A stretch of DNA of 64,000 nucleotides from Dichomitus squalens LYAD-421 SS1 (lineage: Eukaryota > Basidiomycota > Agaricomycetes > Polyporales > Polyporaceae). The DNA is taken from assembly GCF_000275845.1 (NCBI RefSeq), contig NW_006766886.1, positions 1,526,945 to 1,590,944 of the forward strand, written 5' to 3'. Shown here in pieces: positions 25,110 through 35,500 of the stretch (position 1 is its first letter; every line of letters starts with the position of its first letter). A program made the translations under genes and the position numbers. Below the pieces are notes generated by a model that searched no databases, was not told the DNA's origin, and worked only from the letters and a program-made list of their open reading frames with translations.

Positions 25110-25655
25110 GGCCTGATGGCCTGACGACGTGAGAACCGGTGACTCGACCAAGTCTCGTACCCTTAGCCATTGTGACGCGCAGGAATCAATCCTGCGACCC
25201 ATGCAAACAAGTAGGTTGTGTCGTAAAGGTATTTCTCTGTTCGGACACTCGGGATGTCTTGTACACGTGCTCTCTAGACTCGCAGGGTTCGATGTAGTCA
25301 CAAATTGTTGTATGTATCTCTTACCATGGACTGTGGGCTTGGACAGCTCAACACTGCTTCATCAACTTCGCGATCCGCCGCTTTACGCTTCCGCTCAATC
25401 CAGCTCTCCTCGATAAGCATACGGATGCTATATAAATCGGTAGACCTACCGCCCTGCACACCATACATATAACGAATGCGGTCGTCAGCAACAAGAGAGA
25501 CGTAAGTAATTATAATGTCCGTAACGCTACACAGATAATCATCAACCTCGGAGTCCACCCCCAGCCAGCACTAACATCCTATGCACAGCGATGTCGACAG
25601 CATGGACGACAAACAAGCGGTGAGTTTTCAGGAGGAAAGAGCCGCCACTATGCGG
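25110..25655. other. intergenic, tail-to-tail
   Basis: The stretch separates the 3' ends of the Gln-rich gene (+) and the sedolisin (-). A minus-strand frame at 25558-25298 (86 codons, no ATG) reads protein-like but has no partner exon that I can identify. A short palindrome, GCAGGAATCAATCCTGC, lies near 25180-25200. Confidence 0.3.
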
Positions 25656-27768
25656 CTACGGGAGCGTAAGGAACCGCTGGAGCAGCTGCTGGAATTTGAC
25701 GGTGCCGAGACCAGTGACAGGATCCCAGCCAGCGGCGGTGGGAAAACCATCCGTGCCGCACCCGGGATTCGTGCCGTTCGTGATGTCGTTGAACACGCCC
25801 GCGAACATATGCGAGTAGAGCTACGAACCCATCCCTGTTCGTCAGCGCCCCTTGCTCTTCCCAAAGTCATAAGAAGGAACGTACCGCAGGGTTCATCCAC
25901 CCGACCGGGCCCTTGCCCGCCGCGAGGCGCGCGTCGTTCACCGCGGCGACCATCGCGGCGAAGATGGGCGTCGACGCGCTCGTCCCGCCGCTCAGCGTGA
26001 AGTTCCCGTCGATGACGACCGCAGTCGGGAACCCGTTTGCGGCGACGTCCGGGACCCCGCGCCCGGAGCGGTTGAACACGTCCCCGGCGTAGCCCAGCGA
26101 GCCGCCGACCTTGCTCAGGTACCCGCCGACGGCGCGCTTCTGCCACTTCGGGCGGGGGAACACGTTCGAGAAGCCGCCCCCGGAGCCGAACGAGCTCGTC
26201 GCGCTCTCGACGTCGCGCGCACTCTTGCCCGCGTCGACCTGCGTGGAGCCGACGGCAGTGACGTACGGGCACGTCGCGGGGAAGTTGGGGAGGAAGGCGC
26301 CGGGGGCGTCCGCGGCGGTGCCGTTAGGGAGGAGGCAGAGGTTCGCCGAGTTGGACGCGACGCCGTTGTCGCCCGAGGCGAAGAGGAAGGTCATGCCCGC
26401 GAGCGCGAGCTTGCCGAACTCGGTGCACTGGCGCTGCATGTAGTGCACGTCGTCGTCCTCCGCGCCGGCGTACGAGACGGAGTAGACGAACGCGGGCGCC
26501 TTGGTGCCGCAGTCCTCCTTGACGCCGCTGGGGACGACGTCCTCGGAGGGGTCGTCGCCGCCGTCGAAGGTGCAGTAGGCGCCGTCGACGGCGTCGAGCA
26601 GGAGGTTGAACGAGCCGCTGCCGCCGACCTGGAAGAGGGAGACTTGCTGCTCCTTGCCGAGCAGCGGCATGATGAGCTGGAAGTCGAGGTTGGACTCGCC
26701 GATGATGCCCTCGTCCGTCTCCGTGAAGTCGACGTTGCCCCCGTCGATGCTGACGAGTGTGGGCTGGACACCGACCAGCTCCGGGGCGAATTTCTTGAAG
26801 AAGACATCCAGGTCCTTTGCGACGTATGTCTGGTCGGCGAGCTCAACTGCATGGCGAAAGGTAAGTAGATGGAGTAAATCCCGTGGGATCTGAGACTTAC
26901 CAACGCCAACCTTATTCTTGTCCGTCGCCACGAAGGTGTAATTGAAGCCATATAGCTCCCGCAAACAATCAGGCGTCACCTGTTGGTCGCAATTGGTCGC
27001 ATCCGCTGTGAGTGCCTATCAAGCGATTCATGACATTAGCGTCAACCAAAAGACAGGTCTTCTCCCGGGGCGAAGCCGGCATCAAGCTACGCTACTCACC
27101 TCAGCGGCAACAGGGGTCTTGGGAGGCCCATGAGGCCGGGGCATGTTCTTCTTCGCCGGCGAGGCGCCTCCACGCTTCGCGAGCGCCGCGCCGAGCTTGA
27201 TACCACCAAACTGGACGGTGGGAGACACCAAGTCGACGTGCGAGGAGACGTGCTCCGGTAGGTGGTAGCCATGGTGGCAGGCAAGGTGCTCGACGCCGCT
27301 GTCGTCGTGCTGGTACACGTAGTATTCCGTGGCGAGCAGGCTCTCCGCCTCCGCCACCGTCACGTTCAGCTGCAGGTACGCGCGGTCCTTGGTGAACTGG
27401 ATGCGGGAGCCGTCGACGCCGTCGTGGACGAGCCATGTGCGGACGGCGTCCACGGACTCCTTGGACGGCCGAAATGTCTGTGCGACGCGTGCGGGTGTCC
27501 AGTGCTGGCCGTACTTGGGGGAGGTGGGGTCTGCGATCTCGAGCAGGTAGTCGTCGAGGTTGTCGAGGTTGGACTGCCGAAGGGCGATGCTGAGGGGAAT
27601 GACTGTATCTGGGTCAGCGCGACGGTGAAGAGACCATCCCTGCGGGACGGCGCTGCGACGCTCGTGAAGGATACGCCGCGAAAGAAGGGGGCTCGTTGAT
27701 GTGCTGGCTACGCCTGCCACAGCACTCACGAGACCAATAAATAGGTTGAAAGAAGAAAGCAAAACCAT
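25656..27768 (-). CDS. secreted sedolisin / tripeptidyl-peptidase (peptidase family S53)
   Basis: Exons 27768-27100, 27015-26901, 26846-25885 and 25820-25656 join to 636 residues. The start is the ATG encoding MVLLSSFNLFIGLVSAVAG, a signal peptide; an upstream in-frame GTG is not used. A pro-domain (LHRRADPDTVIPLSIALRQSNL, in two parts, then KYGQHWTPARVAQ) is the normal activation prosegment. The mature enzyme begins after the Lys/Pro-rich linker with TPDCLRELYGFNY. Catalytic elements are the Glu and Asp in GESNLDFQ, the oxyanion Asp in FASGDNGV and the Ser in SGGTSAST. The calcium site is formed by NDITNG and GWDPVTGLGT near the C-terminus. S53 enzymes cut peptides at acidic pH outside the cell and supply amino nitrogen. 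The intron after KVGV is needed to restore VVELADQTYVAKD. Confidence 0.95.
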
Positions 27769-28179
27769 CAGGGAGGCACAACGAACGTACGGAGGGAAGG
27801 CCACCCAGATGACGAGTGGAATGGGACTGAAAGAGCGTACGCCAGTACATGATATATAGGACCTGGATTTGCGATCCGCATACGCACACGCAGCGCACAG
27901 CCGAGACGCGCCGAGCTATGCAGGATGATAGCGAGAACCCCGAGATGGACAGGTTTTATGTCTCAAGCGAAAGGGTCGTTCCGCCCACGCCGAGCGATGC
28001 GCTGTCAGCCAGAGCCCTGCCCGAGCTCTGCATGAGGCACTGGCCGATCAACGACGCCGTCGGCGGTAGGTAATAGTCTTTCTCGTCACGTCCAAACACC
28101 GCCCAAGATCGAGTTGACAGGTCCATCAACTTCCGAGACCACAGCGACCATAGCAACGTAGGCTCCTTGGGGCGGTTAT
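27769..28179. other. intergenic / promoter of the sedolisin
   Basis: This short stretch lies upstream of the sedolisin and to the left of the inverted-repeat element. No gene-like frame was seen. Confidence 0.35.
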
Positions 28180-28904
28180 TAGGGGTAGTCAAAGATGGCG
28201 ATTCGGTGGACGATTCGAGGGAACGATTCGGGAGACGATTCGAGAAGGGGGGAATCCGCGATTCTGGCAGAATCGCGTCGAATCGCCGGTGCGAGTCTGG
28301 AGGAGCACCGCCCACCCGAATCGCGATTCTCTGCACTCGATTCCCTCAGCCCAACCTCGGATAAGCCCTCTTAAAATAGGTTATATGTCCAAATTTTATT
28401 GGGGTTTGTCTTAGCACGTCTTACGAGCGACCATGGCCCTACTGCAAGCTTGCCGCTTCTCTACTTTTATCAGAATTGCCGGTCTACAGATTCCCTCCAC
28501 CTTGAAATGTCCGATCAGACCGAAAACCCTACTTTCAGAAAGTCTGGCCGTCTCACTTGGCAACCTTCTGCTGGCTCTGGCACGAAGACCGGGAATCAAG
28601 TGCGCCGTGTGTCTTGTTGATGAAATGGATATATTTTCTCTGAGGTCCCAAGAGCTGTAACGAAGCATAGTAGGGGGAAGAGCAACGCGGCACACGGAGA
28701 GGTACCATCACGCGAGGATTACCTGATTTTGATATCACAGACGCCCGAAGGCCTGACCGACTCAAGAATCTGCCCTGGAGTCGACCCGTAGAAACGTGGG
28801 GTGGTCAAAGTGCCCACACGAATCCAGGACGATTCCCTTTGACAGAATCGCTGCAGAATCGCTCGACGAACCGTCCTCCGAACCGCCATCTTTGACTACC
28901 CCTA
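28180..28904. mobile_element. 725-bp TA-flanked inverted-repeat element (MITE-like, Tc1/mariner type)
   Basis: The left end reads TA-GGGGTAGTCAAAGATGGCG (28180 on) and the right end is its inverse, ending CGCCATCTTTGACTACCCC-TA at 28904. The match then decays but continues for about 20 more bases (ttcggtggacgattcg against ttcggaggacggttcg). Both ends carry many copies of GATTC/GAATC in the next 100 bases, like subterminal transposase-binding repeats. The TA dinucleotide at both tips fits the target duplication of Tc1/mariner elements. The interior has no transposase-like frame, so the copy is non-autonomous. Confidence 0.75.
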
Positions 28905-30834
28905 TTGACGGAGCTGTGCTCGAGAACGCGACCCCTTTGCTGTGCGGTACAGGCACGTCCGAAGTACATGCACGTGCATCAGGTAAACATCTGCAGAGTA
29001 GACCTCAACACATCAATGGAACATGCTCAAGGGCGAGGGCGGGATAACTCAATCTAACTTGTCAACATATACTAAGCTTGGTCTAGAGGCCTCTTCTGTC
29101 AGAATCCTCTCCTGTGCACCGCGAACGAAGCGTGCCGTAGGATGACATCTTGCTTTACGGAATCAGTGAAATCCCAGCCGGGGTGCGGTGTTCCAGCTAT
29201 GATGGTGAGCCAAGTGGAGAGCAAGTAACGAGGTGGGGGGTCTCAGGCGAGGTTGAATCACCGCGTTTCACGCCTTCCTGGTTGAGTCGTGAGTATCTCG
29301 GGGATTATGAAAGAGATACTTACACCTACATAGTTGTGTGCATGTGAAGAAGTAGACGACGGGCGGGTGGACACGAATAGGTACAAACCGATGACTCGGT
29401 CATGTGTACTACGCGTCCCAAGCGCGACGATGATGCTCGCGCCCTAAAGAGGACATATGATTAGCTTTGTGTGTATCATGGACTTACATCTGTTTGATCT
29501 TCGACTCTGTGGCCTCATCGCGTTCTATGAGTATCCTCAGCTAGCTGAACTACTACAAGCTGTACTGGACGGTCCCCTCGCACCTTGGTATACCCCAAGA
29601 CCCTTCCGAAATTTTACCAAGAGCATCGATATCGACCTCTGCGCGTGCCTCCGTCTCTCTCCGTCTTCCCTTTATTACTAGCTTGAGCTATGGCGACAAA
29701 TACTCATACTGGGGATTGCGCTATACCACCTCGCCTCGAATTACGGTGCAACACCCTTTGCACTTGTCAAGCATGCGCTCAGGTCGACCCCAGGGGCCAG
29801 TGGATCCCAGCAAGTACGGCCGCGGACCATCGTAGACGAGAGCGCATGATGGGCTCTGAAATTTCGAAACGTATAGGCGCGGGCGGGTCCGAGCATCGGC
29901 ATCCCGCGGTCGGGGAACTACATTAATCACGAGGTGTTCGTGGTCGTCCACCGGCGCCCACGCGGTTCGGAGCAGATTCCAGCCTCCGGTTCGATATACC
30001 TCTGAAGCGCGTTCGCACACCGTCCCCCGTCAACGCACAATGGAGGGATGCAGCACGCGAGTCTCAAATTACGGGACGCGAGGAAGTGAGGCAAGATGTC
30101 GACTACGCTGTGGAAGGGGGCCTCGGCCGGGAAGGAGTTCGAGTCGATGACTGGCAAGAGATGCCCACTGCCACGGCGGTAAGCTATATGCGTCGTCATC
30201 ACAATCGCCGGCCTTTTTTATTTCCTTTTTGCTGACAAGCTCATGTCTTAGGGTAATTTTGACGGCGTGGACAGTGTTTTCGCTAGGGAAGATGCGCAGA
30301 TGCGCCTCACTAGCCCCACGACGGCGCAGTCATCTGGTCCCGAGGACACGCGCACCTAGCGCAACCACTCCGACGCTCAGCTGAGGACCCTTGTCAGCCT
30401 GCCCGTTCTCTTGGTATTCATGACGACCCGGACGATCTCGACGCTCTATAGCTCCTTGCAGAGGAACGTCTCCGACCCGTCTAGCCGGAGGAGTCGCCCA
30501 AAGAATGTCATCGTCAATTTGATCAGGGCAAGCTTAGTGCCTGCCGAACCCTCCTCCAACCACACCGAGCCTGGTTGTATGCATGCGACATATAGTTAGG
30601 CGATGGTGTGTACTTGGCTTGCAACAAAATGTGTGGCGTTGAACTAGAATTGCGGGAGCGCGTAGACTGCTATACATTTACAGAGACATTCTCGAAGGGT
30701 TGTAGGAAAGATCCATCCGTTGAGATCCAGATTACTATGCATAGTACAATCGCAGAAACCAAAGAAAACGAAGCGTGAATGAAAGTTGAGGATGTAGTTC
30801 GCGCCAAAATCGACGCCTATGGGCACTGGGCTGT
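28905..30834. other. gene-poor stretch with decayed coding-like pieces
   Basis: No intact gene is visible in 1.9 kb. From about 29,880 to 30,590 on the + strand there are protein-like runs in changing frames, for example IPLKRVRTPSPVNAQW near 30,000 and LRTLVSLPVLLVF near 30,390, with a TAG at 30,357-30,359 between two of them. This looks like the wreck of a gene, but I cannot name it. Confidence 0.3.
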
Positions 30835-32164
30835 TTACTTCCCAGTGAGTTGCCTGACTTTGGCCTGGCGCTCACGCTGTACGAACATAGATGAGAACGT
30901 TTTTTACAGGACTGATATTGAAGAATGACTTACGTCGTCGACGGCCTTCTGGGCTCTGAGCCATTCCACCTCCCTATTCTTTTCCTGCAACATTTCGGTC
31001 GTCTCCCTCGCATGAGCTCGTGACGCTTCGCGAGCGTCCTCCTGAGCCTGCAAGTCTGCTTGTGCGCGCTCGTATTTCGCACGAGCAGCGAAGAACTCGA
31101 GCTCGGTCTTGCGAAACTCCTTGAGAACCTTCGAGTACGCCGCATACGCTTTACTCTCCTCCTACACTCACGGCCGCAAGTCAGCACACCGTAGACGCTG
31201 CTGAGACGAAGAAAGAACGTACCTTCACAGCAGCCTTCTGCATCTTCTGCAAGTCCGCCAACTCCCTAAGCGCCTCATCGATCGCCTTCTGCTCCGCCTT
31301 GCCCTCCGCCTTGATGATCTTCGCCACCTTCTTGCCCTCCTTGAGCTGCGACTTGCTCAGCTTCACCCGCTGCCGCTCGCTCAGCCCCGCGTCCGCGCTC
31401 TGGCTGCGCGAGTGGAACGTCTCGTCGAAGTGCGGCGTCGCCGACGGGCCCACGGTCCCTGCCCCGCTCGCGAAGCTGCCCTGGATGAGGCTCGTCCGCC
31501 GCCTCCGCACGCCCGGGGAGCCCCCGATGCTCGGGGCCGTCCTGATGCTCCCGCGCTCGTCGCGCTCACGTTCTCCAACGGTGCTCGTGTGGAACGAGCG
31601 CAGCGACGACGCACGCCGGAACGGGCTTGCCCTCGACGGCCGCTCGCCATCGTGATCCGCCAGAGATCTGTCACGTGCGCTTGGGGAGTCGGTCCAGAGG
31701 ACAGGGATGGGGGCGATGCTGCCTTGCGACGCCGATGCGCGGGAGTGCGAACGCTTGGCAAGACCCCCAGCGCCGCCTGAGACGTAGCCAGAGTCGGTTG
31801 TGACGCCGGCCGAGGACGCACGGCGATGGGAGCGGTTGTGCTGTTCGGGCTCGTACTCGGGTTCTTCCTCCTCGTCGCCGTCCGCGGGGGCTTTCTTGAT
31901 GATCGGGTCGCGCGGCACCGCGATGAACGGCTTGCGCTTCACGTCTGCGCCACCGTCCTCGTTATGGTCCTGGTTCTGGTTGAGCTGGAGGTGGTCTTCG
32001 TCGTCGCCGAACGCGCCGGGGAGGTCGTGGTGGGAGCGGCTGGCAGGCGGGAGGCCTTCCGTGAACTTCGACTCGGAGTTCATGGCAGATGCGTCAAAGT
32101 ATATGCTGCGTTCGCTGGCGGGGGTGTAATCTATGGCAGTCGGTGTCGTTTGAACCAAGTTCAT
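30835..32164 (-). CDS. coiled-coil, disordered protein (possibly the basidiomycete 'Ncp1' DNA-binding family)
   Basis: Exons 32164-31223, 31161-30934 and 30876-30835 give 403 residues. The first 220 residues are disordered, rich in Ser, Arg, Asp and Glu (DGDEEEEPEYEPEQH, ASPFRRASSLRSFH). From about residue 255 there is a continuous Lys/Glu/Ala-rich helix: KLSKSQLKEGKKVAKIIKAEG, split over ALRELADLQKMQKAAVK, then EESKAYAAYSKVLKEFRK and EVEWLRAQKAVDD, ending RQLTGK. A conserved coiled coil after a variable N-terminus fits proteins annotated as Ncp1-type DNA-binding proteins in basidiomycetes, but that link is from memory and weak. Introns are canonical and in phase. No signal peptide or membrane segment was seen. 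Confidence 0.8.
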
Positions 32165-32744
32165 CCTCGCGAAGTCCTCGAGGCTTTGACTGACCAGAGG
32201 TGCTGAGTCGGGGCTTGTCGCTGCGAGAGATGGAGCAACAGCGAAGGCACATTCGTGAGATTGGTAGTGATGTGGAAAGCGGCTGGTAGAATTTGGGCGA
32301 ACGAGTGGAAATGCCTCGATGATTTATGTGCTTGCAGGCGAGTGGAGCGCGGCTTGCGTCCTTGGACCAAGCCTTACCTTGTATGGTAAGCCACATGCCT
32401 GACAGGTGTATGACGTAACGAATGTCGCCGTAGGCGCTGGTACATGCCAGTCCAGCGAATCGAGCGATGCCCCAGTCGGGGCTCGGCTTAAGTAGAGTCC
32501 AGCGGGTGCAGTGCGGATCAGAGATGTGCTTGACCAGAAAGAGGCTCGATCGAGGATGCTTGCTAGTCGACCGCACTTGCTAGCACCACCGACGTTGGGG
32601 CCTGCAGACATCTATGTCATGACTCAGCTTGCAGCCTCATGGATCGCACGTACCGCAAACGCGTGTTGATGCAGTACAGCCTGTACCACCCTTTCAGAAG
32701 AAATGAAGGTCCATTGCCGTCCAGAACGCGTGAGATTACATGCC
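32165..32744. other. intergenic
   Basis: This is the promoter side of the coiled-coil gene. Overlapping minus-strand frames (32576-32094 and others) lack domains and disagree with each other; none is supported. Confidence 0.35.
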
Positions 32745-33365
32745 AAGAACAACAAGCCAGAAATTGAATGACGCATGGATGATACGACGTCTGCTGAGAA
32801 TCCTCAACGATATCCTTTTCGTGATCCGCCAAAGTATCGCACCGCGATACATATGGGAAATACCAGTGATGATACATTGATGATACTGGCACGCAAGACC
32901 TTTCTCTGCAGTGGACGTCAACTTGCATACGCAGTCGACACAAAAGACTACGTACGGTGCGCACTCCATGGGAAGAAGGCGTATCACCCATGACAATCTT
33001 CCGAATCCTGATCTCGTCACTTCCTTGCAGGTGTTTTCGTCAGGGTCCAGCGTTCGTCCAACATACCACACTGCACAGCACTACGTCCGACCGGTGTAAG
33101 CACATACTTACGTTACAGGCGGTGCCCCGCTTGGGCGGCTTCGTGCGGCAGGCTGGGCTAAGGACTAAGAGCTCGAGGGTGCGGCGGACCGGCTCTATAC
33201 ACGATGCTGCAGCTTGCGAGAGATGGTGAAAGTAGAAGGTATGTAGCGTCGGCGGAAATACATACCGAGGCGGCAGAGTGGCAGACACAGAGATTGGATA
33301 AGGGGGGCATGTCATGAAGTGCTCTGAGCGCGACCAGCACGGCTCGAAACTGTGAGTCCATACTC
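32745..33365 (-). pseudogene. decayed copy of the Shewanella-like phosphatase gene
   Basis: Read on the minus strand, this stretch aligns with the middle and end of the intact phosphatase at 38.7-40.2 kb. LDPDENTCKEV here matches LDPEQKVCKEV there. The DNA around 33,120-33,160 (gccgcacgaagccgcccaag) matches the intact gene's gccgcacgacgccacccag closely. Further on, ITGISHMYRGAIL stands where the intact gene has IDTGISHAYGGAL. Stops and frame changes interrupt it, and the N-terminal catalytic motifs (GDLHGD, GDIIDRG, GNHE) are missing. It is therefore a truncated, non-functional duplicate lying next to the duplicated secreted-protein genes. Confidence 0.75.
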
Positions 33366-34387
33366 ACTGCTCTTGGCTCATGATCCTTCTCTGCATCAGT
33401 AGATGTACCCAGGGTTTTGCAAATGCCTCGCCATGACGGACATGGAGGTGATGCCAGTATAGTATGACGGTCTGATCACACGTTCGTCCCGCTGCAGCTG
33501 GCCGCGTGGCCTGTAATCTGTAGGTGCAGCGCGTCCACAGCTTCTGGTGAGCGGTGCCGGTGATGCAGCGAAGGCCATACATAATAAATAGCTTTGGATG
33601 CGTGCACGTAGGCCGCATGCGTTGCAGAGCGTGCGGGAACCTTTCGGGTGAGTGAGGAAAGCAATATGTTTATTTTTAGCGAGTTTCCGACGATGAACAG
33701 GCGCTCCGCATGCAGCCACCAAACATGCTCTTTGAAGGGCGCCGGCGGGTCGAAAGGCCCGCTGACTATCTATGATCGGCGTGCCAAGACCGCGGGATTC
33801 TCTCCTCCGACATGTTCAATCAAGGAAGCCGTCCGACGCGTTACCCTTGTGAGGTGGTGACGACCATGAACGACCATGAAACATGCAGGTGGGGAACTAT
33901 CGGTCATCCAATTGTACTGACAACCGCACAGATGATCCGGGAACCCTTCGGCGTGCTTTTGCGGTTGGCCTGGTTGCGTAGGTAGGCGGAACCGATGTAT
34001 GTATCCTAATGCCAAGAGTCTGCTGGGACGACGTTTGAGATCTGCGGCGAGACAGAACCCCATCTCTGTTGTACGCTATCAACCTGTGGTGAACGAGGAA
34101 GGGGAGGCCAAACGAGCGGGGAGCGTCCGTACAACGTCGAGATGATAGACTGAACTCACCAAAACCGTGGGTAACCTGAAGTTTAGGACTATCCTAACAC
34201 CTGCACAGCTTTGTTGCGGTCGTCTCGTCTTCAGCAGTCTAGCCTTTTCCGGTGAGGCCTGTTCCCCCGTGTCATCCTACTTATACTGCTTCTTGCTCTA
34301 CCATGCGTATCCACCATGTGTATCGATTCTCATCAAGGCGAGTCGATGCCGCCGATCAGCTGTCATCTCACATACATTCTGCTACAG
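33366..34387. other. intergenic with a GATA zinc-finger relic
   Basis: At 33,655-33,600 on the minus strand the sequence reads HPKGSRTLCNACGLRAR, the second half of a GATA-type zinc finger (CNAC knuckle). No matching first half with its CxxC was found in a usable frame. The flank resembles the DNA at 36.65-36.75 kb, so it belongs to the duplicated unit. The rest is the upstream region of secreted protein A. Confidence 0.45.
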
Positions 34388-34394
34388 TATATAA
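34388..34394 (+). promoter_or_regulatory. TATA box of secreted protein A
   Basis: TATATAA lies 110 bp before the ATG at 34504. The matching gene B has TATATAT at almost the same distance, and both leaders share a motif of the form ATCCTTCTTGRACTTACG. Confidence 0.6.
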
Positions 34395-34503
34395 GAGCGG
34401 CTTCGCCAACCTGCTCAAACCATCCTTCTTGAACTTACGTTCTTTTCCCGTTTAGCCTTCCCCCTTCCCCTAGTTCCAGCCCCATTATCTCCCATAGTCA
34501 GCC

Positions 34504-35500
34504 ATGAAGTTCGCCTTTGCTTTCACCGCCCTCGCCGCTGTGGCCGCCAACGCTGCAACCATCTCCATCGACAAGCGTACCGGCAGCGAGTGTGCCGGCG
34601 CCCGCAAGAGCTTGTTCGCCTACGAGCGTCCGTTCGTCGGCAACCTCTACGAGGAATGCAACTGGTCTTTCGGCACCGACCAGGACCAGACCAAGCTGAA
34701 CCCCTGGAACAGGAAGATCTGTGTCGCGGCCGCGGTCGTCGCCGGCGTACGTATTGATTGCTGTCCGTTTCTCCCGGACGGCCGCTGACCTTGGTGTACT
34801 GTGCTGCAGCTGCCGAACTTCCACGACGGTCTCATCTGTAACTCGGTCGGCGCGAACAGCACCGATATCCCGCTTCCCGCCTACTCGAAGTGGCCCAACC
34901 TGGACTACAACGTCTACGCCGACATCGTCGGCGAGTGCGCGTGGGCCTCCGGCGGCTGCCCGATCACGCAACAGAACTTCATCGACCTCGTCTACAGCGC
35001 TATCTCGCAGGAGACCGCCGACACGCCCGTCTACCCTGAGTGCGTATTTCTTCCTTCAGACTTGCTCTTGTGGTCGTAGCGAACGAGCCGTCGTGCTAAC
35101 GGTGGCGTACCAGCTCCGCGGACACGCTCATCAAGTACTACCTGAAGCCCATATTCGACTGGACGGCCTTCTCCCCCGACGCCGGCATCCCATACACCAA
35201 CTTCAACGACTGTGAGCCTTGCGTCTTCTTGTCTGCCAGCGTCCTCCCAATTAGCAGGACTAATCCCCGTAATTTTCTCTTCCAGGGCTCCACTACTCGG
35301 GCCAGGTCAACCACTGCGTCCCGAACACTGGCGAGTGCGATTCACAGTCCCGCCGGGTTCCTGCATCATCGCCCCAAACACTTATAAGTGCTAGTCTCCT
35401 TGACCGTCCATGGCTTTTTATGCCCGTGGTCGGTCGTGTCGCTCATTGTGTATCTTCGTGGACTTGGGGTCTTGAACTAGATATTTTGCATCTTAATTGA
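34504..35500 (+). CDS. small secreted cysteine-containing protein A
   Basis: Exons 34504-34746, 34810-35039, 35114-35211 and 35286-35500 join to 261 residues. The signal peptide MKFAFAFTALAAVAANA is followed by SIDKR, a Kex2-type processing site. The mature part (YERPFVGNLYEECNW, NPWNRKICVAAAVVAG, LDYNVYADIVGECAW, GGCPITQQNFIDLVY, DTLIKYYLKPIFDWTAF, NDWLHYSGQVNHC) is closely similar to protein B at 37.3 kb, with the same three intron positions and phases. Eight cysteines are spaced alike, suggesting disulphides. The family is unknown to me; a glycan-binding or effector-like role is only a guess. Compared with B, the frame of A misses the stop after GEC and runs about 53 residues into what is 3' UTR in B, which is odd. 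A hidden last intron or a lost stop could explain it. Confidence 0.85.

Noticed and set aside
25180..25200. Palindrome GCAGGAATCAATCCTGC resembling a tRNA arm or terminator
   Set aside because: The loop lacks the TTC of a T-loop, and no cloverleaf or U-run accompanies it.
26443..26868. Val/Asp-rich 141-codon frame antisense to the sedolisin
   Set aside because: A mirror of the GC-rich sedolisin codons; the minus strand has full family support.
27768..27804. Longer start for the sedolisin (12 codons upstream)
   Set aside because: The upstream codon is GTG; the ATG at 27768 directly gives a good signal peptide.
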